Assembly: GCA_024275485.1 (NCBI GenBank)
Contig: JAJRZA010000066.1
Span: forward strand, 62,001-126,000
DNA length: 64,000 bases
Direction of reading: 5' to 3'
Source: Candidatus Krumholzibacteriota bacterium
GTDB taxonomy: Bacteria; Krumholzibacteriota; Krumholzibacteriia; LZORAL124-64-63
Below, in pieces: positions 45,099 through 55,900 of the stretch; the first letter of the stretch is position 1; the number at the start of each line of letters is the position of its first letter. The notes under the pieces are model-generated. The model was not told the DNA's origin. It searched no databases and was given only the letters and a program-made list of their open reading frames with translations. The translations under genes and the position numbers were made by a program.

Positions 45099-45674
45099 CT
45101 AGGATTCCACCTCGGGCCCAATCACCGTGAACGGCTCTTCAAGCAACAAACCACGATCCAAGTAAACACGGAAATGGTACAAACCAGGCTCCCGGGCCTT
45201 CTTTTCCGAAATGTTGAAACGGGATTCGAGTAAAAACTCAGGTGCGCCGCTCAACAGGGTATCGGCCTTCATATAATGCAGATCCTCTGCTTTGAGCCAA
45301 TTGATGACTGTACGGTACTCATCCTCAGCCATACGGATTTGCCTCACTTCGGCAAATTTACGAAACATCTCCCGGCCGTCAGGACGAATCCAGGCCAGGT
45401 GAACGGTGTAGGGACGCCCCGCTTGAACATTGGCGAAATCAACCAGGGCTCGCACACTCGATTTTTTCCCGACCTTGAACTCATGGCCGACACCAATGCG
45501 ACGACCACTTTTGCGGCTCACCTTGCGGCAGAGGGTAGCTTCGACGGAGAAAGGGTCATCAGGCAGGAGTTCACCCCGCTGGGTGGCTCGCACCTGCTTC
45601 ATCTCATCACTGGAACAACCTGACATCAACAGAAGACAACAAAAAACAGGAAGTATCAGAAAGCGGGTTTTCAA
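45099..45674 (-). CDS. Lipoprotein of unknown function
   Basis: 191 residues with a lipoprotein signal peptide (LKTRFLILPVFCCLLLMSGCSS; lipid Cys about 20). The mature part is beta-rich with VRALVDFANVQAGRPYTVHLAWIRPDGREMFRKFAEV and a final PGLYHFRVYLDRGLLLEEPFTV, resembling Ig-like domains that occur in envelope lipoproteins. No catalytic motif is seen. The start is TTG at 45674 with AGGGG about 7 bases upstream. It lies 79 bases after the C25-like gene in the same direction and may be cotranscribed. Confidence 0.65.
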   Translation of the reverse strand: MKTRFLILPVFCCLLLMSGCSSDEMKQVRATQRGELLPDDPFSVEATLCRKVSRKSGRRIGVGHEFKVGKKSSVRALVDFANVQAGRPYTVHLAWIRPDGREMFRKFAEVRQIRMAEDEYRTVINWLKAEDLHYMKADTLLSGAPEFLLESRFNISEKKAREPGLYHFRVYLDRGLLLEEPFTVIGPEVES

Positions 45675-45753
45675 GAATTTCCCCTGGCGACAAGGACTGG
45701 ACCCGGACCACAGACCCAAGGCCGGCGATCCGGATCCGCTATTCGGTCAGACC

Positions 45754-48700
45754 CTATTTGAGCAAGGTCATTTTGCGAGTCAGGGTGCCACTATCGGTGA
45801 TCAACCGATAGAAGTACAGCCCGGAAGCGACGCGGCCACCCTGGTCGTTTTGACCACTCCAGGCCACTGTGTGGGTTCCAGCGGTTTGACGACCCTGCAA
45901 CAGGGTGCGCACCAACCGGCCCTCCACATTGTAAATGCGCAGGGTCACGTCCTGGCGCGAAGGCAGGGAGAATTTGATCTCCGTGCGCGGGTTGAACGGG
46001 TTGGGCGCATTCTGGGCCAGCAGCAACTGACCGAACGGCAGATCGCCCACACCACTGGTTCCACCGATGGTGAAGCTGGCGGCGGAAACCGCCTCGGTGC
46101 TGTTGGCGGCCGAATCGTGAACGATGATCTTCACCAGGTTGGCGGTACCCGGCAGTGCCGGCACCGTCCAGTCGTAGGAACCATTCATGGCGCCTTCGGC
46201 AATGACCTCGTCGTAGCTGGACCCATTATTGGTGCTCAGAAGAATCTGAACATGGACCACGCCGATGTCATCGCCATGATCCCAGGTGATGGCGGTTGTT
46301 GAGCCAATGCCATAATTTTCGCCGCCATTGGGGCTCAAGAGGTTGACCTGTGGAGCTTCATCGTCGGCAACCATGGCGAAACTGGAAAGCTGGAAATCGT
46401 CCACCCCGGCTTCCACCACCGAACCGGATCCATAATCACTGGCTTGGAAACGGAGCTGCAGGTTGTCCCCCAGGTCGAGATAGTCGGCCAGAACGAAAGT
46501 CATTTTCTGCCAGGTGCGATTGCTGGCGTTGGTATTTTCCAGGTTGACCCAGGTACCATCCTGAGCCTGGGCCTGCACCACCCAACTGTCCTCATTGGGA
46601 CTGAATCCGGTATCGTTGGTGTACCAGCGATAATACTGGACTTCCAGGCCGCTGTAATTGCTGACGTCGAACACGGGAGACTGCAAGGTCGTCACACCAC
46701 CATCGACGTCGTTTACACCCTGTTCACCGCCAACGGGGTCCTGACCCGTGATCCAGCACATTGTGCCGGGGTCACTGTGGTCATCCTCGGGGGAAACTTC
46801 GGTGCTCCCGTTGAACACGCCAATGGGATCCACGTTGGTCCAGATACCGGTGCTGGCGGTATCTCCGGCCATGCCACCGGTCCAGTCGCTGGCATTCTCC
46901 ATTTCAGTGGAATAAACCACCGCCGTTTGAGCAACCACAAAGCTGTAGGGGCTGTAGGGAGCACCCTCAGGTTCGATGCTGCTGTAGGCCAACAGGTCGG
47001 TTGCGGTCAGCCAATACTGCACCATGGTACCATCGGGTTGTCCGGGAATGGAAACACGCCAGGTGTCGGTGGGACCTTCGGGCTGAGGTGTCAACTCGAA
47101 AGGACCGCCGGTGGCGCTGGAAGTATAATAGAAATGGGCTTCCTGAACACCACTGTAATCGCTGACCTTGTAGACCACGTCGTAAGGTCCAACCGTGTCG
47201 CCGGAGCTTTCGGGCATGATCAGCATTTCGAAAGCAGGCCCGGCAATGTCAACCAGTGCAAAGTCCACCACGGTTTCCATATCTTCCTCAATGACCACGC
47301 CGAAGGTGGTATCGGGAGCGAAAGAGGGATGGTGAACGGCCACATTGTAGGTGCCGATGGTGACGACGCTCTGGTACAAACCGTCCACGGTGGTCAGCAG
47401 GCTCAGGCCGGTGCCCAGAATGCTGACCGAAGCGCCGTCGATGGGAGTTCCGTCCGCCACATTGGTCACGCTGCCGCGCAAAGTGCCCTGGGCCTGGGGA
47501 ATGACGGTTCGGTAGGTGATGCTGCGACCATCAACGAGGCTGGCAGCGCCATCAGGATACATCAGGTAGTAGGAGTAAAGGACCGCATCATTGCGATCTT
47601 CATTCTGGATTCCCACCGTGCCGTAACCGGTTTGCGAATCGGTGTGATTCACATCCTGGTAGTTCATGGTGATGATACCGTCACCAGTGTCGCCCGCGTT
47701 GTAGGCAGGGTCCTGAAGAATCACTTCAAAGGTTTCGGAAACACCATAGTTAACCGAGTTGGCAACGTTGTCCCACTGGATGATGAGGCGGTGGTTGGCC
47801 ACGTCGTACCACCAGTAGATGCCGCTTTCGCCACCCTGCTCGTGCAGATCATCCCAGTACACGGCAATCATGTTGTCGGGAGTACCGGGGCTGGGCAGGG
47901 TCCAGTTGCGATAACTTCGAATATCGGTCCCACCCATGCTGATCCAGCCGTTGGAGCAGACGGTCATCTTGGTGAAAGTCTGACCGTAGTAGGTGAAAGG
48001 GAAAGGCAGGTCCACGATGACAACATCATCTTGGTAGCGGTCAAAATCCTGCAGGCCCAGGCTGGTGCCCAAACCGCCGGAGGTGGGAGCGATTTCAACC
48101 CAGTCGTAGGCGGGAGCGAATTCGTAACCGGTGTCGGTGTTGTCGAAGGCAAAATAACCGTGATTATCAGGACCAACGGGATCAGTGCTGACAGCGCTTC
48201 CAACGGTGACCAGGATGGGCAAACTTGCGGTGCCGCCTTCGTCAAATACCAGGTCCAGAGTCAAGGTGGCCACATGGCCGGGATAACATTCGATGCCGGC
48301 ATTGAGCGCAAAGCTGTTGAAGGTGTTGGTGGCTTGGCCGCCGACGGAGATGGCGCCAAAAGTTCCGCTTCCGTCGGTGACGGTCAGCCAGCGACTGTTG
48401 GAACTGAGGGAACCGGTCACCCCGGAAGTGGCCAGATCACCAATATTATTGATGGTCACAGTCAAAGTGGCCGACTCACCGGGGTCGATGGAGCCGCCGG
48501 ACAGGGCGAAGCCCTGAACTTCACCCGAAGGACCACTGACAACCAAATCCACCAGGGAAGTCCAGGTTTCATTTCCATCGGTGGCCAGCAGTTCCAGGGG
48601 AACGACAGTGCCGCCGGCCACGGAAGCATCCAGCCGAACAACATAACTCTGTTGACTGCTTGCAGTGGCCCCACTGCCGATGAAGCCAAAGTCGGCCGAT

Positions 48701-50904
48701 GCCTGGTCCACCGAGACCAAGGGGTTCTCGCTGGTCAGATCAGCAGAGACATTGTTGACCCCGCCGGTGCCATTGTTGGTCAGATTGATGACCAGTTCCA
48801 GGGTTTCACCCGGATTGATGGTGCCGTCGTTGTTACCCTCGCTGGAGCCGTTACTGTCGTCGTCCACAATCATGGATGCAAAATTCACCGAAGCGGCAAG
48901 GTTGCCTACATTGAAGCCCCCGAGGTGGGGTTTCAAATTGCGACCGGTTATAGTGACCAGATAGGAACCGTCAATCAGGCCACTGAGAGGCAGATTCACA
49001 CGGCCGTAACTGTCGGTCACTGCACTGACCTGGATAACATCCTTGCGGAAAACAGTGACCAAGGCATCGGCCTGGGGCATTCCGCTGTTGGTAACGACCA
49101 CCGGCAGGCTGTTGGCACCGGCTGTGATGGTGGAAGGATAATCAGCGACCACAGTTCGGGGAATTCCTGACCAGATGGCCGTGGCAGGATCGCCCATCAG
49201 GTTGTTCCAGGTGGACCAGATCTCCACTTTGGTAGGCTCTTGGTCATAATAGTTCTGAAACAGGTGAAGCTTGCCGAGGGTCAGGGCTGGTCCCACCCGG
49301 GAGTCGCCACTGTTCAACACGCCTTCAGAAATACCCTGAAAAACACAGTTGTTGTAGCGGGTATGGGTTCCGATGGTGGCAGTTCCCATCGCTGCCACCG
49401 CACCACCATTGGCATTGCGGAAAAAGGCTTCGGACTGGCAGGTTTCATCATTCTTGAAACTACCGGTGTCGCAGGTGACGATCAGGGCAAAAGGCAGTTT
49501 TTCACCGTTGGTGAGGGCGCCGATATAAGAACTGCTCAGTCCACTCATCCCCCAGTAGCCCCGATAGGTGAAAATGCTTTCACCTGCGTTGATGGTGGCC
49601 ATCATTAGGTTGCGGAAGTTGCCGCTCCAAATGGTATCCACAGAAGTGTAATTCAGCTCCAAAAGCTGTTGTTTGACCCATTGGTTGATCCAGATGCAGG
49701 AATAGCCGGATGCAGACGGATCTCCTGTCAGCCCTGCCCTGGTGAACCAGGCAGCATCGTTGGCCAGATAGGGATCGCTTTCATAATTCACGATCTTGCC
49801 TACCACGGTAGCCAGCATGCTGGTGCTGGATACCGATATGCGGCCAATGTGCACATCGGCCAACAGGTCGCCACCTTCGAGCATGGTGTAGGCATGATCT
49901 CCCTCTCCATTGTATCCGGAAAGGCTTTCGTTGTAGGTAGGTATGGCAACCGCGCCGTTGGCGTCACCGACCAGGGTAACGAATTCCAGGGGAATGCTCA
50001 GAGAGTCATACTGGTTCTGAATGTAGTTTTTGATGCTGGAGGTAGAAGTTCCGGTTTCAGCTGTGCTGGCCAAAACAACGTTATAACCCTGCCGCTGGCG
50101 CCAGTTGATCAATGGTTCGAGGTTGGACCGCACCGTGGCGTTGTCCGGATAAATAAGCAGGTAGGTGCCCGGCCCTTCCATCACTTCACCATTGAGCTCA
50201 TAACCGATGATTTGGTCTTGATACATGGAAGCAAAAGATTCGGGCACCGGACGGCCGTCTCTCCTGCTGTCGTTGCCATCGCTGGAAGCAACCAATTCGA
50301 AAGTGACGTCGATTTCGTTCGAAACAGTGAGCTTGCCGTCAGCGGGATTCCAGTTCACGGGCCGAAAACTGACCGGAACAACGCGCTCGCCGCGCAGCAG
50401 GGCAGGCTGTCCCACCGTAACCAAGGGCGGGGTTTCGGAACTCTTGTTACCCAGATATAAGGCGCTGTCCCATTGGAAACTGTCATCAGTGTTGGACTTC
50501 AGTCCCTGGGCAGGCCAAGGCCGAAAAGAACCATCAACAGTGGTCTCCTGGCTCTCAATATTCTTTATGCGCAGGGTTTGACCATTGGGGATGGAGACCA
50601 GGCGGGTCAGCAGTGGCAAGGCCGGTTGGCCGTCGGCACCATCGCTCTCGGTGCCGGGCATGCCGATCAGCTGAAAGTTCTCATCACCTTTTTGCTGTTG
50701 GGCCAACTCAAGATAAGGAGTCTGAAAGCGCAGGGATATTCCGGTGGAAGACTTATCTCCCAAAACCACCATGGCTTTCGTAGCGGAACTGTCGTTTCCC
50801 AGAGGGATAATATCCGCGGCTTCTGCAACCAGAACCATGGATCCTGCTAGCAAAAGACTCAAGGTGATGATGGACAGCAAAGTGACCCGGCGCCACTGAT
50901 ACAT
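45754..50904 (-). CDS. C25-like secreted protein lacking the canonical catalytic histidine, with C-terminal sorting module
   Basis: 1716 residues. Signal peptide 1-29; propeptide-like region 50-240; C25 fold about 245-640 with the cysteine C478 in ALIVTCDTGSF. The gingipain GHG histidine motif is replaced by YRGYWGMSG (447-455). An H514-TRYN motif lies downstream of the cysteine and is shared with the paralogue at 52954. Ig/CARDB-like repeats, an NHL-like beta domain (SNGWISMGG...), a carboxypeptidase-regulatory-like domain, and a galactose-binding-like region follow. The last 85 residues form the FlgD-Ig-like sorting module (NAPNPFNPRTEI...MTLLK). ATG at 50904 follows GGAGG by about 6 bases; longer frames are unlikely. 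It is divergent from the beta-helix/PGA operon. Confidence 0.85.
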   Translation of the reverse strand: MYQWRRVTLLSIITLSLLLAGSMVLVAEAADIIPLGNDSSATKAMVVLGDKSSTGISLRFQTPYLELAQQQKGDENFQLIGMPGTESDGADGQPALPLLTRLVSIPNGQTLRIKNIESQETTVDGSFRPWPAQGLKSNTDDSFQWDSALYLGNKSSETPPLVTVGQPALLRGERVVPVSFRPVNWNPADGKLTVSNEIDVTFELVASSDGNDSRRDGRPVPESFASMYQDQIIGYELNGEVMEGPGTYLLIYPDNATVRSNLEPLINWRQRQGYNVVLASTAETGTSTSSIKNYIQNQYDSLSIPLEFVTLVGDANGAVAIPTYNESLSGYNGEGDHAYTMLEGGDLLADVHIGRISVSSTSMLATVVGKIVNYESDPYLANDAAWFTRAGLTGDPSASGYSCIWINQWVKQQLLELNYTSVDTIWSGNFRNLMMATINAGESIFTYRGYWGMSGLSSSYIGALTNGEKLPFALIVTCDTGSFKNDETCQSEAFFRNANGGAVAAMGTATIGTHTRYNNCVFQGISEGVLNSGDSRVGPALTLGKLHLFQNYYDQEPTKVEIWSTWNNLMGDPATAIWSGIPRTVVADYPSTITAGANSLPVVVTNSGMPQADALVTVFRKDVIQVSAVTDSYGRVNLPLSGLIDGSYLVTITGRNLKPHLGGFNVGNLAASVNFASMIVDDDSNGSSEGNNDGTINPGETLELVINLTNNGTGGVNNVSADLTSENPLVSVDQASADFGFIGSGATASSQQSYVVRLDASVAGGTVVPLELLATDGNETWTSLVDLVVSGPSGEVQGFALSGGSIDPGESATLTVTINNIGDLATSGVTGSLSSNSRWLTVTDGSGTFGAISVGGQATNTFNSFALNAGIECYPGHVATLTLDLVFDEGGTASLPILVTVGSAVSTDPVGPDNHGYFAFDNTDTGYEFAPAYDWVEIAPTSGGLGTSLGLQDFDRYQDDVVIVDLPFPFTYYGQTFTKMTVCSNGWISMGGTDIRSYRNWTLPSPGTPDNMIAVYWDDLHEQGGESGIYWWYDVANHRLIIQWDNVANSVNYGVSETFEVILQDPAYNAGDTGDGIITMNYQDVNHTDSQTGYGTVGIQNEDRNDAVLYSYYLMYPDGAASLVDGRSITYRTVIPQAQGTLRGSVTNVADGTPIDGASVSILGTGLSLLTTVDGLYQSVVTIGTYNVAVHHPSFAPDTTFGVVIEEDMETVVDFALVDIAGPAFEMLIMPESSGDTVGPYDVVYKVSDYSGVQEAHFYYTSSATGGPFELTPQPEGPTDTWRVSIPGQPDGTMVQYWLTATDLLAYSSIEPEGAPYSPYSFVVAQTAVVYSTEMENASDWTGGMAGDTASTGIWTNVDPIGVFNGSTEVSPEDDHSDPGTMCWITGQDPVGGEQGVNDVDGGVTTLQSPVFDVSNYSGLEVQYYRWYTNDTGFSPNEDSWVVQAQAQDGTWVNLENTNASNRTWQKMTFVLADYLDLGDNLQLRFQASDYGSGSVVEAGVDDFQLSSFAMVADDEAPQVNLLSPNGGENYGIGSTTAITWDHGDDIGVVHVQILLSTNNGSSYDEVIAEGAMNGSYDWTVPALPGTANLVKIIVHDSAANSTEAVSAASFTIGGTSGVGDLPFGQLLLAQNAPNPFNPRTEIKFSLPSRQDVTLRIYNVEGRLVRTLLQGRQTAGTHTVAWSGQNDQGGRVASGLYFYRLITDSGTLTRKMTLLK

Positions 50905-50940
50905 AACGGCCTCCAATCCGGATGGAATCCTGTTCAGGGG

Positions 50941-50980
50941 AAACCAATTCCGGTTTGAGCAAAATGTGAATGGAATTGGT
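50941..50980 (-). repeat. Perfect 10-base inverted repeat in the leader of the C25-like gene
   Basis: AACCAATTCC (50941-50950) and GGAATTGGTT (50971-50980) are exact reverse complements around a 20-base loop, about 37-76 bases before the ATG at 50904. No T-run follows. The leader of the 9413-14266 C25 gene has a comparable stem-loop with a different sequence. Confidence 0.7.
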
Positions 50981-51050
50981 TGACTCCAACTCCATGCAAG
51001 TGGCACCCATATTGATTTTAGAAAACCAAAAACCACCTATAGTCATTATA

Positions 51051-51056
51051 TTATAC
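51051..51056 (-). promoter_or_regulatory. Candidate extended -10 (TGGTATAAT) for the C25-like gene
   Basis: TATAAT preceded by TGG on the minus strand gives a predicted leader of about 140 bases. The -35 region is weak (GACAAA at 17 bases). Confidence 0.45.
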
Positions 51057-51199
51057 CAGATGTCCATAGCAATTTGTCTTAGTTTATCTTCACATTTCTG
51101 CCACAATTCAGGAATTATTGACTCATAAAATAAGTATCCATAATATTTTATCACGCAAACGTTAACAATTAGCCCTAGAAGGGAACATTGATATTTTGG

Positions 51200-51205
51200 T
51201 ATAAT
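51200..51205 (+). promoter_or_regulatory. Candidate extended -10 (TGGTATAAT) for the beta-helix/PGA operon
   Basis: TATAAT preceded by TGG on the plus strand, about 115 bases before the ATG at 51320; no recognisable -35. The same TGGTATAAT element occurs on the opposite strand 150 bases away. Confidence 0.45.
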
Positions 51206-51319
51206 AAGGGTAACTAAACAATAGCGTGCAACATCCCGTTCGCTCATACGGAATGATTAATGTGGTTTGCCAGTAGACCGCAGGCAGCCGTTTTTTGCAG
51301 GAATATGAAAGGATCGATC

Positions 51320-52957
51320 ATGAAACAATTGTTCACCCTTGTCCTGGTCAGTGGACTTCTTTGCACCGGCTTCGCCTTTGCCGGTGTTTTGCATGTTCCT
51401 GGAGACTATGACCAAATCCATGACGCCGTTCAGGCTTGTGCCGATGGCGATACCGTTTTAGTTGCAGCCGGGACCTACTACGACTGCACCCATCCCACCG
51501 AAGGCCCCGAGTCCACTCCCGCCTGCGTGATCATGAAATCCGGGGTAACCCTGCGCGGTGCCGGACAGGACCAGACCATCATTGACGCCCAGGTCCTCGG
51601 TCGTGGTATCTTTATCGAGAATGTCGCCAATTGCCGGGTGGAAAATTTGCGGATTACCCATGCTTTCGCCGACATTTACGGTGCCGGCATCCTGATGCGC
51701 CAAGTTGGGCCCACTGTTGAAATCAACGATGTTCAGGTTACCGCCTGCACCGATGGCGGCATCATCTGCATCAACAACAGCAGCCCCACCTTGCGGCGGG
51801 TGACCATGGACAACAATGAAGCCAAACATGGCGGCGGATTGGCCATAGAGGAGAGCAGCAGTCCCCAGATCATCGACTGTATGGTGGACAACAATCAGGC
51901 TCCCGTCGGGGCCGGGGTTTTCATTCGTCAGGATTGTGCTCCCATCTTCAGCGGCACCACCGTGCAAAACAACACCATCAATGCCGACTGGGGAAATGGT
52001 GGCGGAATCTCTGTTCAGAGCAGCACCCCTACCATCACCAACTGTATGATTATTAACAACACCGGCCTGGGATATGGTGGCGGAATCGCATTTTTGGATA
52101 ATGCAGCCGGTCTGGTGGAAGATAGCCTTATCAAGGGCAACAACGCAGCTTATACCTATAGCCAGGGCGGTGGTATTGCATCCAGCGCCAGCAACCCCAC
52201 CCTGCGGCGTCTGGTGATTGTTGATAACAGCGCCAGCGGCTTCTTTGCCGAAGGCGGCGGATTGGACATCAGCTTTACCCCTGCGCCCACTTTGGAGAAC
52301 TGCACCATCGTCGGTAACTCGACCAGTGGCAATGGATTTGGTGGCGGGATGTCCATCCAGTGGGGCGCCAATCCCATCATTGACAAATGCATCATTTCCG
52401 GTTCCACTGCCGGACAGGGTATCTATTGTACCAGTTCCACTCCGGTGGTCAGTTGCACCAACATTCATGGTAATGCCGGAGGAGACGAAATCTGCGGATC
52501 CGACAACGGTGGGAATTTTTCTGCTGATCCTTTGTTCTGCGGGACCGAAGGCCTTGAGTACAACCTCACCTCGGCGAGCCCCTGTGCTCCGGGGAACCAT
52601 CCGAGTGGTGAGTGCAATGGCGAATTGATCGGTGCACTGGCTGCCGGCTGTGGAGAATCTCCCACGCCGATGCCCGAGCTTGAAGGGTTGACCCTGGGCA
52701 ATCACCCCAATCCCTTCAACCCCCGAACCACCATTTTCTTTGAAATGCCCCAGGCGGGCCCGGCCACCTTGCGCATCTACGACCTGGCCGGTCGATTGAT
52801 TGAAACAAAAACCTGGGACAGTCTGCCCCAGGGACGCACTGAAATCCGATGGAACGGTCTCGATCGCCAGGGTCGTGCTCTTTCCAGTGGTGTCTACCTT
52901 TACCGGCTGGACACCCGTGACCACTCCCTCAGTCGAAGGATGAGTCTGATCAGATGA
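51320..52957 (+). CDS. Secreted right-handed beta-helix protein with C-terminal sorting module
   Basis: 545 residues. Signal peptide 1-21 (KQLFTLVLVSGLLCTGFAFA), a pectate-lyase/NosD-like parallel beta-helix (about 22-430) opening VPGDYDQIHDAVQACADGDTVLVAAGTY and continuing with repeats of the form NGGGI-x-SSP-x-I-x-NC, and a FlgD-Ig-like C-terminus (GNHPNPFNPRTTI...RMSLIR). No lyase or hydrolase catalytic residues are obvious. It may bind or modify polysaccharide at the surface. ATG at 51320 has AAAGGA 7 bases upstream. Its stop overlaps the start of the next C25-like gene, so it opens the plus-strand operon. Confidence 0.85.
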   Translation: MKQLFTLVLVSGLLCTGFAFAGVLHVPGDYDQIHDAVQACADGDTVLVAAGTYYDCTHPTEGPESTPACVIMKSGVTLRGAGQDQTIIDAQVLGRGIFIENVANCRVENLRITHAFADIYGAGILMRQVGPTVEINDVQVTACTDGGIICINNSSPTLRRVTMDNNEAKHGGGLAIEESSSPQIIDCMVDNNQAPVGAGVFIRQDCAPIFSGTTVQNNTINADWGNGGGISVQSSTPTITNCMIINNTGLGYGGGIAFLDNAAGLVEDSLIKGNNAAYTYSQGGGIASSASNPTLRRLVIVDNSASGFFAEGGGLDISFTPAPTLENCTIVGNSTSGNGFGGGMSIQWGANPIIDKCIISGSTAGQGIYCTSSTPVVSCTNIHGNAGGDEICGSDNGGNFSADPLFCGTEGLEYNLTSASPCAPGNHPSGECNGELIGALAAGCGESPTPMPELEGLTLGNHPNPFNPRTTIFFEMPQAGPATLRIYDLAGRLIETKTWDSLPQGRTEIRWNGLDRQGRALSSGVYLYRLDTRDHSLSRRMSLIR

Positions 52958-55900
52958 TGCAACGCAAAACTTTCGACCGCGCTCTGCAAGCGATTCTCAT
53001 TCCGGCTGCCTTCCTGGCGGCCGGGGTGGGTTCCATTTTCGCTGAAGAACTCTCTATTGAAACACCCCAGAAAAAAGCCGCCAAAATTCTTCAGGCCAGA
53101 ATCCAGGATGGCCAAAGCCATTTTACGATTTCGGCTACTGAACGGGATAACAGCCCCGCTGCTTCGGGTTTTAATTCCACTGCCAATTCTCGAAGTGTTT
53201 TGGTGGCTTTGCCTAAAAATGCCACTGCATTCCAACTGCAGATCAACAATGCGGCAGGAATGGAAATTTCAGCTCCAGACGGTTTGATGATCATGCGCGG
53301 GCAACCTGTGGTGAGGGTTCAAACCACAGGCTCATCCGACCAGAATGTGAATCTCACCGTCATTCACAACGGATCCTGGAATGCCGATTCTCTGGACCGA
53401 CGTTTGACTTCATCGGCCATGAACGCGGTGCTGGGTGGAACCCTTCCCCAACCGGCCATGACCACGGCAATTTCGGGTGGTTCCTACCTTGTTATTTATG
53501 CACCACCTTTTGCCGACGCCATTGCTCCGCTTGTGCAGTGGAAAACCCTCAAGGGCTTCAACGTGATCACAGTTTCGACCAGCGAGACGGGATCAACTCT
53601 CGAAGGAATAAAAAATTTCCTGCAAAATGCATACGATACCTGGGAGTCGCCACCGGAATATGTTTTGCTTGTGGGCGATGTGGATGAAATCCCAACCTAC
53701 AATTTTTATAGCAATCCTTCCGATCAACCGTATGTGCACCTGGATGGCGATGATTGGCTCCAGGATGCCATGATCGGCCGCCTGCCGGTGGAAAATGACT
53801 TTCAGGCACGCACCATGGTCAACAAAATCATCAACTATGAGCGTTATCCCAATCTGGCAGATGATACCTGGCAGACCCGTACCTTGATGGTAGCCGGTTT
53901 ATCCGGCTCCACCACTCCTGATCACACTGTTGAATTCTGCAGCGATATACTGCAGGGCATTGGGTTTCAACCACCCACTAACGTTTTTTGCCCCCCTACT
54001 CCGGGTTTGATTGGAGCGGAATATGTCACCGCCGCTCTTGATGCCGGAGTGGCCATGTTGGTTTACCGGGGTTGGGCTCAAGGCACTGGCGGCTGGGATC
54101 CCCCCGTTTACAATGTCGCAAACATACCCTCAAGCATTACCAACAACATGACACCGATAGTCATGAGTTTCGTTTGTCTCAATGGTGACTATTCCCTCAA
54201 TGGCGTTGATTGTTTCGGAGAAGTTTTCGTTCGCCAGGGCACACCCGATGAACCTGGCAAAGGAGCGGTTGCTTTCATCGGCAACGGCGAGCACTGGTCC
54301 CACACCCGATATAATGATGCCATGGCCATCAGTGTATTCGAGCGCATTTCCACCGGCGAGATCACCGATCTGGGTACCCTGCTGACCGCCGGCATGATTC
54401 GATTCATGGATTACTTCCCCAACGAGATCAATGCCGGAGACAGTTCTTCCGGTGATTTGGAAGAATCGGTGGAATTCTACTTCCACATCTACAATCTCCT
54501 GGGTGATCCGAGCATGAAAATCTGGTTCCAGCTACCTGAAGATATCCAGGTAACCCATGCTTCAAATCTGGCAGCCGGAACAAACAGCCTCACCGTTTCA
54601 GTGGTAAGCGCCAACGATGCAACTCCCATTGCCAACGCCCGGGTGGGCATTGTTCAAGGAGGAGTCCTGATTGGTAGCGGTATCACCCAGGATGACGGCT
54701 CCGCGGATCTGATGCTTACCCCAGTGGTTGCTGGCGCAGATATCTCGGTCACCGTCTCGGAAGCCGGTGTTGTACCTTATGAAGGTTCCATCAGTACCGG
54801 AACGGCCCCTGTTTTCTTGAGCGCCACGGGCTTGACTTTTGACGATGCCAACGGAAACAACGACCAAATCATCAATCCCGGCGAAGCCCTGGCCCTGACA
54901 GCAACTGTTCACAACAACGGCAGTATCTCCAGCGGTGAATTCAACCTGGCCATTTCCGAGGTCCGTGGTCCAGCCACCGCCGATCCGGGACAAATTGTCT
55001 TTGCCGATCTGGCTGGTGGAGCTTCAGGCACTGCTTCGTCAACTCTCGGTTTGACTATCGACGCTGATGCGCCCGATGGTGCGATTATCACCTTGCAGAT
55101 GGAGGCCACCCGCACTGGTGACCAGCATGACTATTCTCTGGTACCCCTGACTGTTGCCGGTCCCGCCTGGGAAATTGTTGGCTTTGCCTCTGGTGACGGT
55201 TCAGCTCCCCGGTCCGGTCAGACCACTGATCTGGCGCTAACTTTGCGCAACATCGGGAGCGTGGCTTCAGCCAGTTCATCCATCGATTTGACCCTTTTGA
55301 CCGCAGGCGGCAGTCTCGGCACCCAAATTGCCAGTCTGCCCGCTTGTCCAGTTGGTGAGATGGTAACCACCGGAACTGTCTTTGACTTGACCATTGATGC
55401 GAACACGGCCACCAATACCAACCTGACTTTCGAACTTTCATTGGTGACCGCCGCCGGTTATGAAACCAATACCAACTGCGCCACCGTTGCTGGACCGGTT
55501 GATGTTTCCGCCCCGGTTGGACCCGATGGCTACGGGTATTATGCCTACGACAGTGCTGATTTCGACTATCCGGCCAGTCGCCCAGTTTATTCCTGGACCG
55601 ATATATCGACGGAATTGGGTGGTTCTGGTACCAAACTGGACTTCCCAGTCGAAAATGAAGTTGTCTGGATGGTCGTCAACCTGCCGTTTGCCTTCCAATA
55701 TTATGGTGAGTCATACACACAAATGCGGGTTAGCGACAATGGCTGGATCAGTTTTGACCTTGGCTTTGATTTTGATTTCTATAACTGGACCATCCCGACA
55801 CAGTACGGAGTTGACGCTTTGGTGGCGCCTTTTTGGGATAACCTGAATCCCGCGCCAGCTGATACCGTCAACGGCAGGGAGCCTGACGGTATTTATACTT

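Larger units (their letters stand above)
50905..51319. other. 415-base AT-rich divergent intergenic region
   Basis: Contains candidate promoters for both flanking genes and a 10-base-pair stem-loop in the leader of the C25-like gene. It is clearly richer in A and T than the genes on either side. I see no small gene in it. Confidence 0.6.

Noticed and set aside
46444..49170. A 908-codon open frame antisense to the C25-like gene, with repetitive Gly/His/Val content
   Set aside because: It mirrors the Thr/Asp/Asn-rich Ig-like repeats on the minus strand; no start signal, no domain, and the minus-strand gene is convincing throughout.
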